A stretch of 64,000 nucleotides of DNA from Alligator mississippiensis (Eukaryota; Chordata; Crocodylia; Alligatoridae). Where the stretch lies: positions 251,328,251-251,392,250 of the forward strand of contig NC_081826.1 in assembly GCF_030867095.1 (NCBI RefSeq). Reading direction: 5' to 3'. Made by a program: the position numbers and the translations under genes. Shown here piece after piece: positions 1 to 13,009 of the stretch (position 1 is its first letter; every line of letters begins with the position of its first letter). The notes below the pieces were generated by a model. That model searched no databases and was not told where the DNA came from. It saw only the letters and a list, made by a program, of their open reading frames with translations.

Positions 1-1058
1 TTGACTGTGACTCTCTTCTGGCTACAGTTTCTTCTTGCAAAAAATTAATGGAAATCAGGTTTACCGGATCATTTATGAGAGACCGAGACATGTTATCCTT
101 TGGTAGGAAGTCACTGACTTGTGCACCTCTTGTTCTGTTCATTCCCCCTGCCCCCTCTAAAACTCAGCAGCTTGGAAAAGTTGACTATGTAAAGATACAA
201 AATATCTTAATATTAGGGAACTTTAATGCAAGAAAACTCTAATCCAATCCATTTGATTTTAAAATATAGCATAATCTTAATACTGAATTGGTGAAGTTCA
301 AGAAAGCACCAAACATTGTCTGGCCAAACTTCCAAAATCAGGTGCCTAATGCACCAAAATAGGTGAGAACTGATTTTAAGCCTCTGCAGCTCCCATTGAA
401 GTCAAGGGAAGAGGTGCAGTTTTTTCACTTCAATGTCCTCAGGGTGCTTCAATGTGGGAGTAGGTGTCTCCTGTTTCTAAATTTGTTGGCAGCCCTCCAA
501 AGAGCCTGTCAGGAGGAGACGCAATGATTAGTAAGCATGTTTTTATAGGAAATATCTACATTTGTGTCATGGTAGTGTATCTGAACACATAGCCAGCAAG
601 AACCCTCTTAGTCATACAGTCAGATACGATTTCTGTATGTCATATATCTAAAATAGGTTAAATACACTTCCAAACAGCATATTAGCACTCTTGGGCTAAG
701 AAATTACTATTCAAGTCAGAAGACAAATCAATGAAGAAATCTGCATTGAAAAATCGTATACATTGAACTGTGTATGTATGTTCAGGATCTTACTTGCATT
801 GAAATTGATAATGCAAGCTGGTATCAGATACTTAACCCATCTGAGCACAGGAAAGAATTTTAGAGATACACGTGGTAATAAATAATCTTTAAACAAGCGT
901 CCCTTCGATTTAAGAACCCGTGGATTATATGAGAGCCTAACCATCTATGATTTGGAAGACAAGGCATTAAAAAAGCAACCTGTATTAGTTCTTGTTATAA
1001 TAATTTTAAAATGTGAATATCAAAATGCTCATTTCTCTCTCTCTCTCTCTCTTTTTAG

Positions 1059-1145
1059 CTGATATTCTGCCAAATTTTCTGTTTCTCAAAGTGTTAGACC
1101 TTAATGAGCAATACATTACTGATGAGGAAACTTCCCAAGCCTTTG
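1059..1145 (+). CDS. NAIP: NAIP third-from-last coding exon
   Basis: 87 nt after a long CT-rich tract and TTTTTAG acceptor, followed by GTATGG. Encodes ADILPNFLFLKVLDLNEQY and on to ETSQAF, an LRR unit. It ends one base into a codon, which the next exon completes as GCA. Confidence 0.85.
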
Positions 1146-4100
1146 GTATGGTTTACAGTTTCATTCTATTTTTTTAAAATCAGAATTAATTATGTTGCCT
1201 AAGAATAATAATCATTTTCTAGGAATCAGTGCCATACCAGTAGAGGCGATAAAGTGATTTAAGCAGGAGATTTGAAATCTTTAAGAGGTCTAGAACCAGT
1301 GGTTCAAGTCTCACAAAGTGAACACACACCTGGAGCCTTCTGAAATATATGAATTGTTAAGTGAAGCTCTCTTGGATGTCCTAACTTGGGGGCCTACATG
1401 TGTTCAGCACCTTTGAGAATCAAGATATTCTTTGAGAATATTTAAAGTGGACTGGAAAGAAAAAATAAAAAAATAGACAGCAGCCCATTTATGTGTAAAG
1501 GAGGCCTTGTTACCTAGGTTAACACAAAATGTTAAAAAGGACAATGGGAGAGTGGAAGGATATCTATCTGGAAAGATGTGGTGATGACAGCTCATGACTT
1601 TCTGAAGAGATAAGAAACAAGAAAACAAAAGTTGGTTAACTGAGAGAAGACAAGATTTTTGTTCAGACAAATATTGTTTTCTGTTTTTACTCGTATATAA
1701 TTTCAACCTCCAACTTCTAGTTAATAGGTAGGACAGAGATTATTTTTGCTACGGATTTTAAACACCTAATCTTTTAAGGTATGAATGCTCATCTCCTGGG
1801 AATGCATTACCTGCAGATATTCTAGGTTCTGCAAGAGCAGGTTTTAGTTCAGGAAACCCAGAGGGAGGCAGCAGGAGCTGGGCAATAGCTGAGGTTTCAG
1901 AAGGGAGATAGTTTTGGGGAGAGTGCTCCCATCCAACTTTTCTACTGGACTCCAGAGGTCTACAAGAAGGAATGACCTCCCTTCACCCTTCAACACACTC
2001 AGAAGGCACACTGGACCGCTTCACAAGTCTTAGGGCTAATAAACGTCTTCTACGCATCCAAAAATCTTGACCCCCTCACAAAATGTCTGAGTGGAAATAT
2101 TTTCCCTTTTCCACTGACAAGCCTCCCAAACAAGTGTAAAGGTGCTTAAGGGTTTGCCCAAGGCTTGCAAACTCAATCAGGGTGTTTGCATCATTGGGAT
2201 GTGGATTTGCAGCAGGCTGTACACAGATATAGCAGCTGAAGTTTGGAGCTGAAGGCTGCAGAATGCATGTGTGCAATTGGACAGCTGCAAATCTGGGACG
2301 GGAAGCCCGGGGCTAAGAAGAGGAGAGAGAGTAGGTGAGGGCTGCAGGGGAGAAGGTCTGCTTCTGAGGCGGCTGCTACCAGGACAGTTGCTTCTGAGAG
2401 GATGACTGGCTGAAGAAGTGTTGCTGAGTGAGCTGCTACTGAGGGCAGAGGGAGCCATAAACTATAGGGCCATGTAAAGCTTTGGTCGCTGATTTGGTTT
2501 GGAGGAGGTTTGGCCTGATTCACCAGCTGAATCTCTGCATCGGAATTGAATTAGGAGACCCATTAATCTTTCTGAATTGAATCGGAAGCCTCCAGTTTGA
2601 TTCGGAGAGATTTGACAATTCGGACACGGAGGCAGCTTTATATGTTTTTTCTACATACCTGAAGGTACCGGGCGGCTTGTGTATACTGCAATGGTGAGGC
2701 AGATGGAGCGTCGCACAGGAGCATAGGGGAGTCCCCAGCGCACTTGACGGCAGGCCCAGAAGTGGACCAGAAGCACTTCCGGTCCACTTCCATGTCAGTC
2801 CAATTTCGTGTCTGCCACGGAGCACGAGGGACCCGACCCCACCCCCACTCTCTGGCTCAGCAACTGGTGCCTCCTGGGGAGGAGTAATTCTGGTCCGCTT
2901 CCGGGTCTGCCACCAAGCACATGGGGCAGGGGGCGCATGCTCCTGTAGGAGCGTTCACAAGCTGTGCCTGGTACCTCGAGGTATGTAGAACAACCATTTA
3001 AAATGGTCTGTGGCTTAATCATTGATTCTCCGATTCTAATCTTCAGATTTGGATTCAGCCAAATCGAATTGGGACAGTGATCCGAATCAGCGAATCGAAT
3101 CACTGTTCTCCACATTGGGCCGAATCCCAATCCGAACTGAATACAGCCCACTTCGCACACCCCTAATAAGCTACTGAGTACCCAGGATTGGCTGGTATCC
3201 TTTACTAAAGGAGCAGGGTTTGTGCAAACCAGTTCCTCTCCCCACTCCTTAGTTTCCTGGGTGCAGGGATTCACTGGTATGGAATCAGGGACAGGGGCTG
3301 CTAGAGAAGGTTCTCTGGGACAACTCCAGCAGAGAGCTCAAAGTACAGCCAAGAAGGGGCACTTCAGGTGCCAAACACAGAGGAGCTGCCTTGGGGAAGC
3401 ATTTGGCAATCGTGTGATTGTTTGCAGGGATCCAGGAAAGACTGGAGTAGCTGCACCTGAGGTCCTGACAGATGACTCCATCTGACCAGATAACAGTATT
3501 GCCACACATCTTCTGAGGCAGAGCGAGCACAGCTCCACAGGTGCTTAGCTGCAACCATCTCACAGTTGATTGCTTTCTTGGAGGCAGAGTGATTCTGTGG
3601 GGATCTAGCTGATTAGGTGTATATACCTGTTATAAGTTGCCTGAGTGCTAAATTTGATAACATAATTGCTTTTGCTATGTGATAAATATTTGCTTCTATT
3701 TGCTGGTATAGATTATTATCGAGCTCATTGAAAATATTGTGTTTGCTATCTATGTGATGTTGAATCTGTTAATTTCTCAGTTACTATTATCAGTATTATT
3801 GTAAATAGTCATTTAGAGTTTTGTCTGGTGTGGGGAGAACCACGGGAGAGCACTCGACTGAGTGGTGGCTCCCAGTCTGTAGACAGAGTAGAAGTTGACC
3901 GAGACCTATTGGCACCCCAGCATCCCAAAAATTTGGACGTGGTTGCAGGTATCCCTGCTGCCAGGGTTACACAAGCAAATTGCAGGATAAAGTAATCTCT
4001 GCAGTGGAAAGGACTAGAGAATTGAAAGAAAAAATTCTTTTGAAAACCATTTGTGTGTATTTTCACACACCAATAATTTGCCATATATATATTTTACTTT

Positions 4101-7100
4101 GAAATTTTCCAGTGGATCTGGCCATTATCACTGGCCAAGGCTAGCAAGAGTCCTTACAAATCTGTATTCTTGTCTATGCCTGTCTTCATCCAAGAGTGCA
4201 ACACTTCTTTTCCTTCTTTCTACAGCATCTGCTTTAGGATGTCTTGTAAATCTGGAAGAACTTTACCTCCCTGCTGTGTATGGAATAAAGCATGCAGCAA
4301 AGCTGATTGTTCAGCAGTGTTCACATCTGCAACTTCTCAGGTGCTTCTCATTTCATCATTCTTTGAATGATGAGAGCCTACTGGAAATAGGTGAGTTATT
4401 TTAAAACAAACATTAATCCTATGAAATAGTCGCTTCTGGCAGGGGAGATGTTTCTGCAGGAGAAATTAATTTCCCTTACCCATGTAGCTACTTTTAAAAC
4501 AATTACAAGTTTAACTAGCTTCTTAGAAGATGCCACTTCTGCTCTGGCCTCCATGAAGCCAGTGTTGCTTCTCCTTACCCCACCTGAAATCCTAAACCCT
4601 GCACATCCTCATTTCTTGCCTTTTTTGACCTCTTCGAATCATTCCCCTTCTTCACTGCCTCTGGCTGAAGTATCTTGTCCTCACCTATAAGCCTTCCTAG
4701 CCACTTAGTCCAATGATTCCCCGAACAGCTTTTAAGTTGCTTGCAGGTGGGGAAGTGAACTAGTGTGGGTCACTCAGAGGGTCATGTCTGTCAAGACATC
4801 TGCAGATCTGCAGTCAAATGACTTATAACATTACTTCCCTGTAAGTTATTAAATATCACAGCCAAACAAACTTCCTTGGGCTGTGGCCCCTTGATTTGAT
4901 TGCTGGTGTTCTACAGGTAAATTCTTTGGCTGCGTAGCATTGAAAATGGATGCACTTTCTAGTTTAGATGATCAGTAAACCAAGTGCAAGTAAACTGCAG
5001 ACTTCTTAAAGGACTTTCAGGCGTGTAGGTTGTAGCCGTGTTGGTCTAAGGACATAGGCAGACAAGGTTCCTTGGGTGAATCTGATATATTTTATTAGAC
5101 CAACCCAAATAGTTGGGAAAAAATTATTAAGCAAGCTTTCGGGTTCAAAAACCCTTTGTCAGGCTAAGGAAGTTTCAGCAGTTGGTGTGTGCTCTTCCTG
5201 GATGGAGTGAAAAGTAAAGAAGCCAGTGGCTGGGCTGGTATGCATACAAGACAGGTAGTCAGTGAAAATGTAGATTGAGGAGTCAATGGGTGAGACACAG
5301 GCGGGGGGGGAAGGGGAGAGAAGGGAGATGAAAGTGGAGAGATACCTCCGGAGTCAGATGTCAGGCAGGTTATAACGTGTCATAAATCCAATGTCTATAT
5401 TTAGTCCATGATTTTTAGTATCCAGGAGGTTGATGAAGTGGAGTTCATAGGCTCGTCTCTGGGAAGTGTTTTGTAGGTTTCCTTTGAGGATCAGAACTGA
5501 GAGATTGGAGAGAGAGTGGTTTTCTTGTGAGAAACGTGCCCCTACAGGTAATTGTGTATTTCTGTCTTTGATAGATTTCCGGTGTGCATTCATTCTGGTG
5601 TGCAGTTGTTGTTTGGTCTCTCCTACGTATCTTCCATCAGGGCATTTGGTGCATTGGATGAGATATATTACATTTCAGGAGGTGCAGCTGTAAGATGCAG
5701 GGATGCTGATGGCTCTGTCGTGGGGTGTAGTAATAGTGGGGGTGGTGGAGATGTGTTGGTAGGTTTTACATTTCTTGTCATGGCACGGTCTGGATCCTTT
5801 TGGTGTGTTTTGGGCTTGAGGAAGTTTGCTTCTGGTGATGAGGTTAGCGAGGTTCAGTGATTGTTTGAAGGCTAGGATGGGTGGCTCTGGGAAGATCTTT
5901 TTAAGACTAGGGTCTCTGTCTAGTATGGGTTGCAATTGTTTGAGGATTTTCCATACAGGTTCAAGGGAGGGGTGATATGTCATAACCAACGGTGTGCGAT
6001 TTGTGGGGGGTTTTCTTCTGTACTGCAGCAGTTCTTCACGTGGTATCCGGGTGGCTCTTTCAAACGTGCTATCTGTTTCTCTGGAGGAGTGTCCTTGTTG
6101 GGTGAAAGCCTTTTTAAGATTGGTGAGGTGGCAATCCCGGGTGTTCTCTTCAGTGCAAATTCGGTGGTATCTGAGGGCTTGGCTGTATATCACAGTGTTT
6201 TTGGTGTGTTTAGGGTGATTGCTGGTTCTGTGCAGATAAGTATGTTGGCCTGTGGGTTTCTTGTATAACGTGGTCTGTATTTTATCATTCTGGATACTGA
6301 TCATCGTGTCTAAAAAGGAGATGTTAGTGCTGGAGTATTCTAGAGAAAGTTGGATGGAGGGATGGTGATTGTTGAATTTCTGATGCAACTCAATCAGAGA
6401 TTGCAGGTTTTCAGTCCAAATGATGAAGATGTCATCGAGATATCTTAAGTATAGCAAGGGTTTGATGGTGCAGTTCTTGAGGAAGTCTTCTTCCAGGTGG
6501 CTCATAAAAAGGTTGGCATACTGTGGGGCCATTTTAGTGCCCATAGCTGTTCCCATCATCTGGAGGAAGTGTTGATTATTAAAAGTGAAATTGTTGCGTG
6601 TGAGGATGAAGTGTATAAGGTCAGTAATATCTTTGGGTCTGTAATCTGTGTTGTAATCTTGTGCCTGTAGATATGTAAGGCAGGCTTGGATGCCATCCTG
6701 GTGTGGGATGTTGGTGTATAGGCTGGTAACATCCATGGTGGCTAGGAGTGTGTTGCTGGGAAGGTGGTCTATGTTTTTAAATTTCCGTAGAAAGCCTGTA
6801 GTGTTTTGTACAAAACTTGCTCTGTGGGCAATGAGCGGTTTTAGGATTGATTCAAGGAAACCTGATATTTCCTCAGTTAGGGTCCCATGGTTAGATATGA
6901 TAGGTCTGCCAGGGTTCCCTTGTTTGTGGATTTTAGGGAGCATGTAAAAAGTCCCCGGGTTAGGTATTGGGGGGATCAAGGTCTGTAGTTTTTCTTGTAG
7001 TTTTGATGGAAATGATTTGATGGTATTGTTGAGTTTTTTGGTGAAAAGGGGAGTAGGATCTTCTTGTAGTACTTTGTAGTAGGTGGTGTCAGAGAGCTGT

Positions 7101-9540
7101 CTGTTGGCTTCCTTTATGTAATCTTCACGGTTTAGGATGACTATGGCTCCTCTTAAGATATATTAAGATATATTGATGACATCTGCATCATTTGGACTGA
7201 AAACCTGCAATATCTGATTGAGTTCCATCAGAAATTCAGCAATCACCATCCCTCCATCCAACTTTCTCTAGAATACTCCAGCACCAACATCTCCTTTTTA
7301 GACATGATGATCAGTATCCAGAATGATAAAATACAGACCACGTTATACAAGAAACCCACAGACCAACATACTTATCTGCACAGAACCAGCAATCACCCTA
7401 AACACACCAAAAAAGCTGTGATATACAGCCAAGCCCTCAGATACCACCGAATTTGCACTGAAGAGAACACCCGGGATTGCCACCTCACCAATCTTAAAAA
7501 GGCTTTCACCCAACAAGGACACTCCTCCAGAGAGGTAGATTGCACGTTTGAAAGAGCCACCCGGATACTAAGTGAAGAACTGCTGCAGTACAAAAGAAAC
7601 CCCCCCACAAATCGCACACCGCTGGTTATGACGTATCACCCCTCCCTTGAACCTGTACGGAAAATCCTCAAACAATTGCAACCCATACTAGACAGAGACC
7701 CTAGTCTTAAAAAGATCTTCCCAGAGCCACCCATCCTAGCCTTCAAACAAGCACCGAACCTCACCAACCTCATCACCAGAAGCAAACTTCCTCAAGCCCA
7801 GAACACACCAAAAGGATCCAGACCATGCCATGACAAGAAATGTAAAACCTGCCAACACATCTCCACCACCCCCACTATTACTACACCCCACAACAGAGCC
7901 ATCAGCATCCCTCCATCTTACAGCTGCACCTCCTGAAATGTAATATATCTCATCTAATGCACCAAATGACCTGATGGAAAATATGTAGGAGAGACCAAAC
8001 AAGAACTGTGCACCAGAATGAACGCACACTGGAAATCTATCAAAGACAGAAATATGCAATTACCTGTGGGGGCACATTTCTCACAAGAAAACCACTCTCT
8101 CCAATCTCTCGTCCTGATCCTCAAAGGAAACTTACAAAACACTTCCCAGAGACGAGCCTATGAGCTCCATTTCATCAACCTCCTGGGTACTAAAAATCAT
8201 GGCCTAAATATAGACATTGGATTTATGACACATTATAACCTGCCTGACATCTGACTCCCCAGGTATCCCTCCACTTTCATCTCCCTTCTTTCTCCACCCC
8301 CCCCCAGCCTGTCTCTCACCCATTGACTCCTCAATCTACATTTTCACTGACTACCTGTCTTGTATGCATACCAGCCCAGCTCCTGGCTTCTTTACTTTTC
8401 ACTACATCCAGGAAGAACACACACCAGCTGCTGAAACTTCCTTAGCCTGACGAAGGGTTTTTGAACCCGAAAGCTTGCTTAACAATTATTTTCCAACTAT
8501 TTGGGTTGGTCTAATAAAAGAGATCAGATTCACCCAAGGAACCTTGTCTGCCTAAAGGACTTTCACATGTTCTCTCACTCACTGCGAAGAACAGCAAACC
8601 TTTCATGACCACATTTAGACTAATTGTTTCCAAATTGTCCTTTCTTGTTTTGAATTTACCACTCACTCTAAAAACCTAATGGAAATATGCTTGGAAAGCT
8701 ACAGTGATATGAATAAAAAGGAGTCATTCCCCTTCAGTCTTTGAGGGTATAACTAGATGCCATCAAATAAAGTGAAGCAGCTATGCTGATATGTATCCTG
8801 GCACAGCTGATCTGATTCACTGGGTGAAATGCACATTGGCTGTTGTCCTACCCATGATCCTGCAGGACAACAGGCAACATATTCCCTGCTCCAGTGATGG
8901 GGTAATGAGCTGCTAACACATTGCAAATTCTTCTTGGTATATTTTGTCTCTGATAGTAGTAAGATTGATTAATCATGGTATGTTTGCATCCAAACAGCTA
9001 AATGTCATCAGGGTGAGCGTAGGACCATGCTTCACACCCTAAATAATACATTTACATAGTGTTGTGTGTAAGGTTAAAACATAATGAATCTTTGTTTTCT
9101 TATATTTTTACTTGTTTTACAGAAATAATTTTTTGCCCAAGATGTTTATTACACATTTTTTTTTTTTTTTTGTAGCCAAGGTAGCATGCAATGGAGGTTT
9201 CCAAAAGCTTGAAAATCTTTCACTGAGTTCAAACCACAATGTAACAGAAGCTGGTTGGACAAACTTCTTCCAAGTGCTGTTCCATATGCCCAGTTTAAAG
9301 GAATTAAACATTAGTCGCACATACACACAGCAAATCAAATTGCAAGCAACAACAGTGAAGTCGTTTGTTCAGTGTGTGTCTAGGCTTCCCCGTCTTGTGT
9401 ACATTCAGTTTTATGGCTGGCTGCTTGATGCAGAAGACCTGAAAATGTTTGAGACTATGAAAGAACAACACCCCCAATCCAAGCGTTTAAAATTAAGCTG
9501 GCAATGGATGTTGCCCTTCTCACCAATTTTACAAGAATGA
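1059..9540 (+). CDS. NAIP: NAIP (BIRC1), C-terminal leucine-rich repeat exons; gene starts left of window
   Basis: NAIP is a cytosolic NLR that senses bacterial flagellin or secretion-system proteins and activates NLRC4; the C-terminal LRRs hold it inactive. Three exons (1059-1145, 4226-4390, 9176-9540) join in phase and match the end of mammalian NAIP as I recall it: NLEELYLP, AAKLIVQQC, LNDESLLEIAKVA, GGFQKLENL, ATTVKSFVQCVSRLPRL, GWLLDAEDL, PFSPILQE then TGA. The BIR and NACHT parts would lie upstream of the window. Exon borders are GT-AG. The gene runs tail to tail with SMN1, as in mammals. The protein end is within one residue or so of the human end, so the gene looks intact here. Family call is sure; whether it is NAIP or a close duplicate cannot be told from the tail alone. 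Confidence 0.93.
2515..3174. repeat. hAT-like foldback element in a NAIP intron
   Basis: The arms near 2517-2670 and 2968-3174 are inverted copies: TTCTACATACCTGAAGGTACC-like sequence near 2649 is answered by its reverse complement near 2968. Both arms carry diverged GATTCGGA-type repeats. The right end reads CGCACACCCCTAATA, that is AGGGGTGTGCG inverted, a hAT-type terminus. The left terminus is not recognisable and may be lost. Confidence 0.6.
3175..4050. other. Unassigned intronic DNA, possibly old repeat
   Basis: No exon recognised. 3175-3600 is GC-richer than 3600-3800. A segment near 3815-3965 looks repeat-like, but I could not assign it to a family. Confidence 0.3.
4226..4390 (+). CDS. 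NAIP: NAIP penultimate coding exon
   Basis: 165 nt between TTTCTACAG and GTGAGT. Encodes VNLEELYLPAVYGIKHAAKL, then IVQQCSHLQLL and LNDESLLEI. The human counterpart reads SLEELYLPTGDGIKEVAKLI, so this is a direct match. Confidence 0.93.
5007..5019. repeat. Target-site duplication, left of Penelope pair
   Basis: TAAAGGACTTTCA, repeated exactly at 8553-8565 on the other side of the inverted Penelope pair. Confidence 0.85.
5020..7158 (-). mobile_element. Penelope-like retroelement, copy 1 (antisense)
   Basis: Copy 1 of a head-to-head pair, about 2.1 kb, its 3' end outward on the left. On - it encodes a Penelope-type reverse transcriptase: MLPKIHKQGNPGRPIIS, ATMDVTSLYTNIPH, GTAMGTKMAPQYANLFM and the catalytic YLRYLDDIFIIW. 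A GIY-YIG-like endonuclease region follows (VIYLI then GRYVGET, about 5590-5670), ending YNLPDI near 5354. PLEs are retroelements with an RT related to telomerase; GIY-YIG is the classic endonuclease of the group. The 3' end contains TTGTAGCCGTGTTGGTCTAA. The 5' end is cut near 7158. The copy is degraded and inactive. Confidence 0.93.
7159..8552 (+). mobile_element. Penelope-like retroelement, copy 2 (5'-truncated, inverted to copy 1)
   Basis: Begins inside the RT catalytic motif (RYIDDICIIW, near 7165) and runs through the RT C-terminal part (7304-7936), the endonuclease part (ending YNLPDI near 8254) and the same 3' tail as copy 1, here on +. I count 16 differences over about 208 aligned residues against copy 1, so the two come from closely related sources. 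The 3' end abuts the right target duplication at 8553. Confidence 0.93.
8553..8565. repeat. Target-site duplication, right of Penelope pair
   Basis: TAAAGGACTTTCA, an exact match to 5007-5019. Confidence 0.85.
9176..9540 (+). CDS. NAIP: NAIP last coding exon
   Basis: Begins after a T-run and GTAG at 9172-9175. Encodes AKVACNGGFQKLENLSLSSN through WMLPFSPILQE and a TGA at 9538-9540. Human NAIP ends in WILPFSPIIQK. Confidence 0.95.
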
Positions 9541-10597
9541 AACAATTTTTTCTGTATATTTGGGTTTTTTTTCAATTTCTTTAGAAAGAGGCACATAGCA
9601 CAGCATCTTTGCATATTAAACCCTGGAATTTTAAGCTTCATATCTGCTTATATTAATTAATAGGAAACCCTTTTCACAGACTGGAGGGATTAATATAAGC
9701 CTTGCAAAGTACTTAGATGTCTGACTGACAAGTGTATTAAGCATAAGCTTGTCATAAATAGTACATTTTCATGATTAGCGTGCCTATCGGATGTTAACTC
9801 TGAACATTTTTATTGCCATGCAAGGAAGTATTTTTTGTAAATGGATGACATGCCAACTAGAATGACTCTGAATTAAAGGTAGTAATTTAAAAAAAAACAC
9901 TTAGTGGGCTCACTGAAAAAATGAAACTTAATGAAGATTAGTAGATGGGATTTATTAAGGCCTGCAAGAACACTTAAGCAGGGGGGAGTTTCTTTCCTTG
10001 AAGATGTTGTAAGAGGTGTGCAGGTATCCTAGACTGTAACTTTTCCTATTCTGGGGGACTACTACATAGTGACACCAAATTCAGGATGATGTCCAACTAC
10101 TTGTTCCTGGCTAATACTGCCACTTAGTTCATGTTTTAATTTAAACTGTTGAGAGAAATACTGTATATAGAGACCTCATATGAACTTTATTTTTATTTTA
10201 AATGGGCTTTTAAGTATTTTTTTTCCTTTCTAAAGTAGGCAATTTCCAGACCCACTGTGACCTTTCAGCCAGTTACACTTGACAATACTTCACCTTGGGC
10301 AAATATAGATGTATGCTAATACAATAACTAAGAGTGCTTAATAGTGATGTTCTAGTTGTGATGATCCAGAAATTATGTGAGGCAAGGCTTTACTGACTTA
10401 CTGGACCAACTATGCAATTGGAATGAAGTTAAAAAAGCTTCTGAGTGCAAGATATTCTTTGTCAGATCTCACTGACAAGGAAAGTTTTGCATTCAAGTTT
10501 GTCTAACTTTATCCCAACTACATTTTTTTTCAATAAAAGGTATCACACTTAGAAATCCTTACTACCTCACAGTATTGTACTCATGCGTGGTCACTAC
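9541..10597 (+). other. NAIP 3' UTR and flank
   Basis: Non-coding DNA after the NAIP stop. Candidate poly(A) signals on + are ATTAAA at 9615 and 9872 and AATAAA at 10532-10537. I cannot tell which is used. Confidence 0.4.
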
Positions 10598-10834
10598 CAG
10601 TGTTCCCTCTAAGGTGTAGCAGTTTGTGAGCTCACCAATTCAGTCCATTCCCAAATTGGTCTGCCTCCACCTTTTGGCATGTGCTGCTTCAGTCCACCTT
10701 GCAATTGGTGTGTGTGTGTTCTCCCCACCCCCCGCTGTGGCTGGCAGGTAGATATGTGCAGGTCCCCTGTTGTTGCCCAGCATGATTTTTTTCTGTGTGC
10801 AGCTGCACATGCGCGCAGCTTAGCAGGAACACTG
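10598..10834. mobile_element. hAT-like MITE
   Basis: 237 bp. The left end is CAGTGTTCCCTCTAA and the right end is the inverted counterpart TAGCAGGAACACTG. Flanking 8-bp duplications are GTCACTAC and GTCACTGT (6/8). This terminus type is typical of non-autonomous hAT elements. Confidence 0.8.
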
Positions 10835-12803
10835 GTCACTGTACATTTTAACAGAGATCAAACACTTAACAAAATGCCTAAGCTTGTGTTACTATCCCAC
10901 ACTTGCTTACATACCAATGCAGTTGCCATGTACAAGACTTTGTTCCTCTCTTTACTAGATTGTATAACATTTCAACATTTTCTTAAAAAAGCTTTTATGG
11001 GTCACTTTCAGTATGTACTTAGTGTGCAACATGGAGTCTTTTTCCAAACTGCTGGGCTACTATGGGTTTTTCAGACTGATGCTAGCTAGCCTTTTTATCT
11101 GATCCACTTAACACTTTCTAGAAATTATTTCACATATGATTTGCCTAATGAGATGAGAAGCTGTGAAATGGATAGAGTTATGAACTATAGCATAACAATG
11201 AAAATTAAAATAAAAAGCCCTTACATCTCAGATCAACATCTGTGGGACAACTTAGTGTTCCTGAGTAAAAACAAGTTGAACTTTGTCCCATCTCCCAGCA
11301 GTTGAACATCCACCACCATGTGGGACTGCAGGACCTCAAGCATTTTGAAACTACTATTTTAACCATTTCCTCCACAATTCTGTCTGCTTTTTATTAACTG
11401 GGAAACATTCCAGCCTCTTATTATTTTAGTCTCAGTATGTTTTTTTTTTAATGTAAGCATCTATGAAGTCATCACACAGGACAGATGTAGAAAGCAATGT
11501 CCCCAATTTTCATCAACTCTAAATGCTCTCTCAGAAGACGAATGATCCATGTATTATATAGAATCCTAAGTTAAGTATCAGCTGTGAACTAAGTTATGGT
11601 GGTCAAACTTCTATTTAAATGTTCAATTAATAGTTATATTCCGTGTTAAGAGAAGGGTTCACTATAACCATGTGTAAAACCAACGAGGAAATATTATTGG
11701 CCTTGAAGTTATGACTAATATTGCCATACTCTGTAGGCTTAAGTTATTTAATGAAAATAAAGGGACTTTCTGGAATTGAGTGAATCTCTTATTCTGTTCT
11801 CAGTGCAGATGTTCCCCATCTGTTTGAGTGGATTCCTTTGAAGATGCTCAGGACCATGATTGCTTCCTTACAGCCCTCAACTGCTATGTATTAAGGATTT
11901 AAAGAATAAAACAGCCTCAGCTATCACCAGCTTCTTATGGCCTAGGGCTAAGAGAGAACCCTGTAACAATTGCATGTCTTAAGGGGTTATTGCCTCTACA
12001 CCAAAATTATTCCTCAAGCAAAATAGATTTAGCACATTACCAAGGGCTGGCAGGGGAGCAAGAATTTTGTGGAGTCTGGGCTCTAAAGCAAGCCTTCCTG
12101 TCTTAGTCTCAGACCATTTCAGTTACTTTATCTACCCATCTATTCCCACAAACCTTATTCTTCTCTACAGCAATACAATCGCATTCCTTTTTATTGGGCA
12201 GGACAAGGTATTTTAAAGCCACAGATATAAGTGTGACAGTATTCTGTATCCCTGAGGATATATAAACAAATATCAGACTGCAAGCTTAGCTGCTGTAGGA
12301 TTGCCTAAGGGCCTTGATGAGATGTTGCGAGACAAATTAAGTGAGCTGTGAACTATAAACTGAGGATGAAAAATAAAACAGAAGACCCTTGTCCTTCACA
12401 TCATGAAAATCAGTTCCTCTTCCACTCACAGCTAAGCACCATCCCCTCGTTGAATAACAGAGCTACCTGCAAGGGCAATATGAAGTTCTAACTACATTTA
12501 CCTTGTGCTACTGTTCTGCAGGCCACAGTCCGATACAAGCTTCACAAGGTCATTCTTTCAGTAGTTATTTAAAGCAGGATTTGTTTTAAACCTCTCCAAA
12601 CGTGATACTGCCTGATAGTCACCGAGAGTGTAATCTGTGTTTAATCTCTTGAACCACTGTTTATGTCAGAGTAACCAGTTCTTCTGTGTATTGTCTACTG
12701 AGCCAGAGCCAATCTTCCATTACTGCCAATTCAGTCAGTCCTGCCTTATAATGGTATTATTGGTGATTAGATTAAGGCCACCCTGCCTCTTGCATCCTTT
12801 GGC
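10835..12803. other. NAIP-SMN1 intergenic DNA
   Basis: AT-rich and without a recognisable gene or element. Open frames here are short and unlike known proteins. Confidence 0.4.
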
Positions 12804-12974
12804 ATGGTGGCTGCAAAAGCTCCTAAGGATGCTGCTATTTTGACACAAGAAGAATGGAAAATATTCACCAAAAATAAGGCTGATGCAGATATTTCTGAAA
12901 GAATCACAGTGATTTCAGAATTATCACTTACTTCAATTTGGGAAACTTGTATTGTTATTTGCTCAGAAAAATAA
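12804..12974 (+). pseudogene. Short ATG-started ORF, possible retrocopy fragment
   Basis: 56 codons beginning MVAAKAPKDAAILTQEEWK and ending in TAA at 12972. The N-terminal part reads like protein sequence, with a charged LTQEEWKIFTKNKADADISE segment. I do not recognise the family. There is no splice acceptor, promoter or poly(A) signal in support. It may be a processed-pseudogene fragment or chance. Confidence 0.25.
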
Positions 12975-13009
12975 TCCAACTACAAAAAGCCAAACCCAAC
13001 GATTTTAAT

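Noticed and set aside
1029-1058. CT-rich microsatellite as a separate feature
   Set aside because: It serves as the polypyrimidine tract of the NAIP exon at 1059.
3600-3970. Possible LTR-type repeat in a NAIP intron
   Set aside because: No paired ends, no coding parts and no family recognised.
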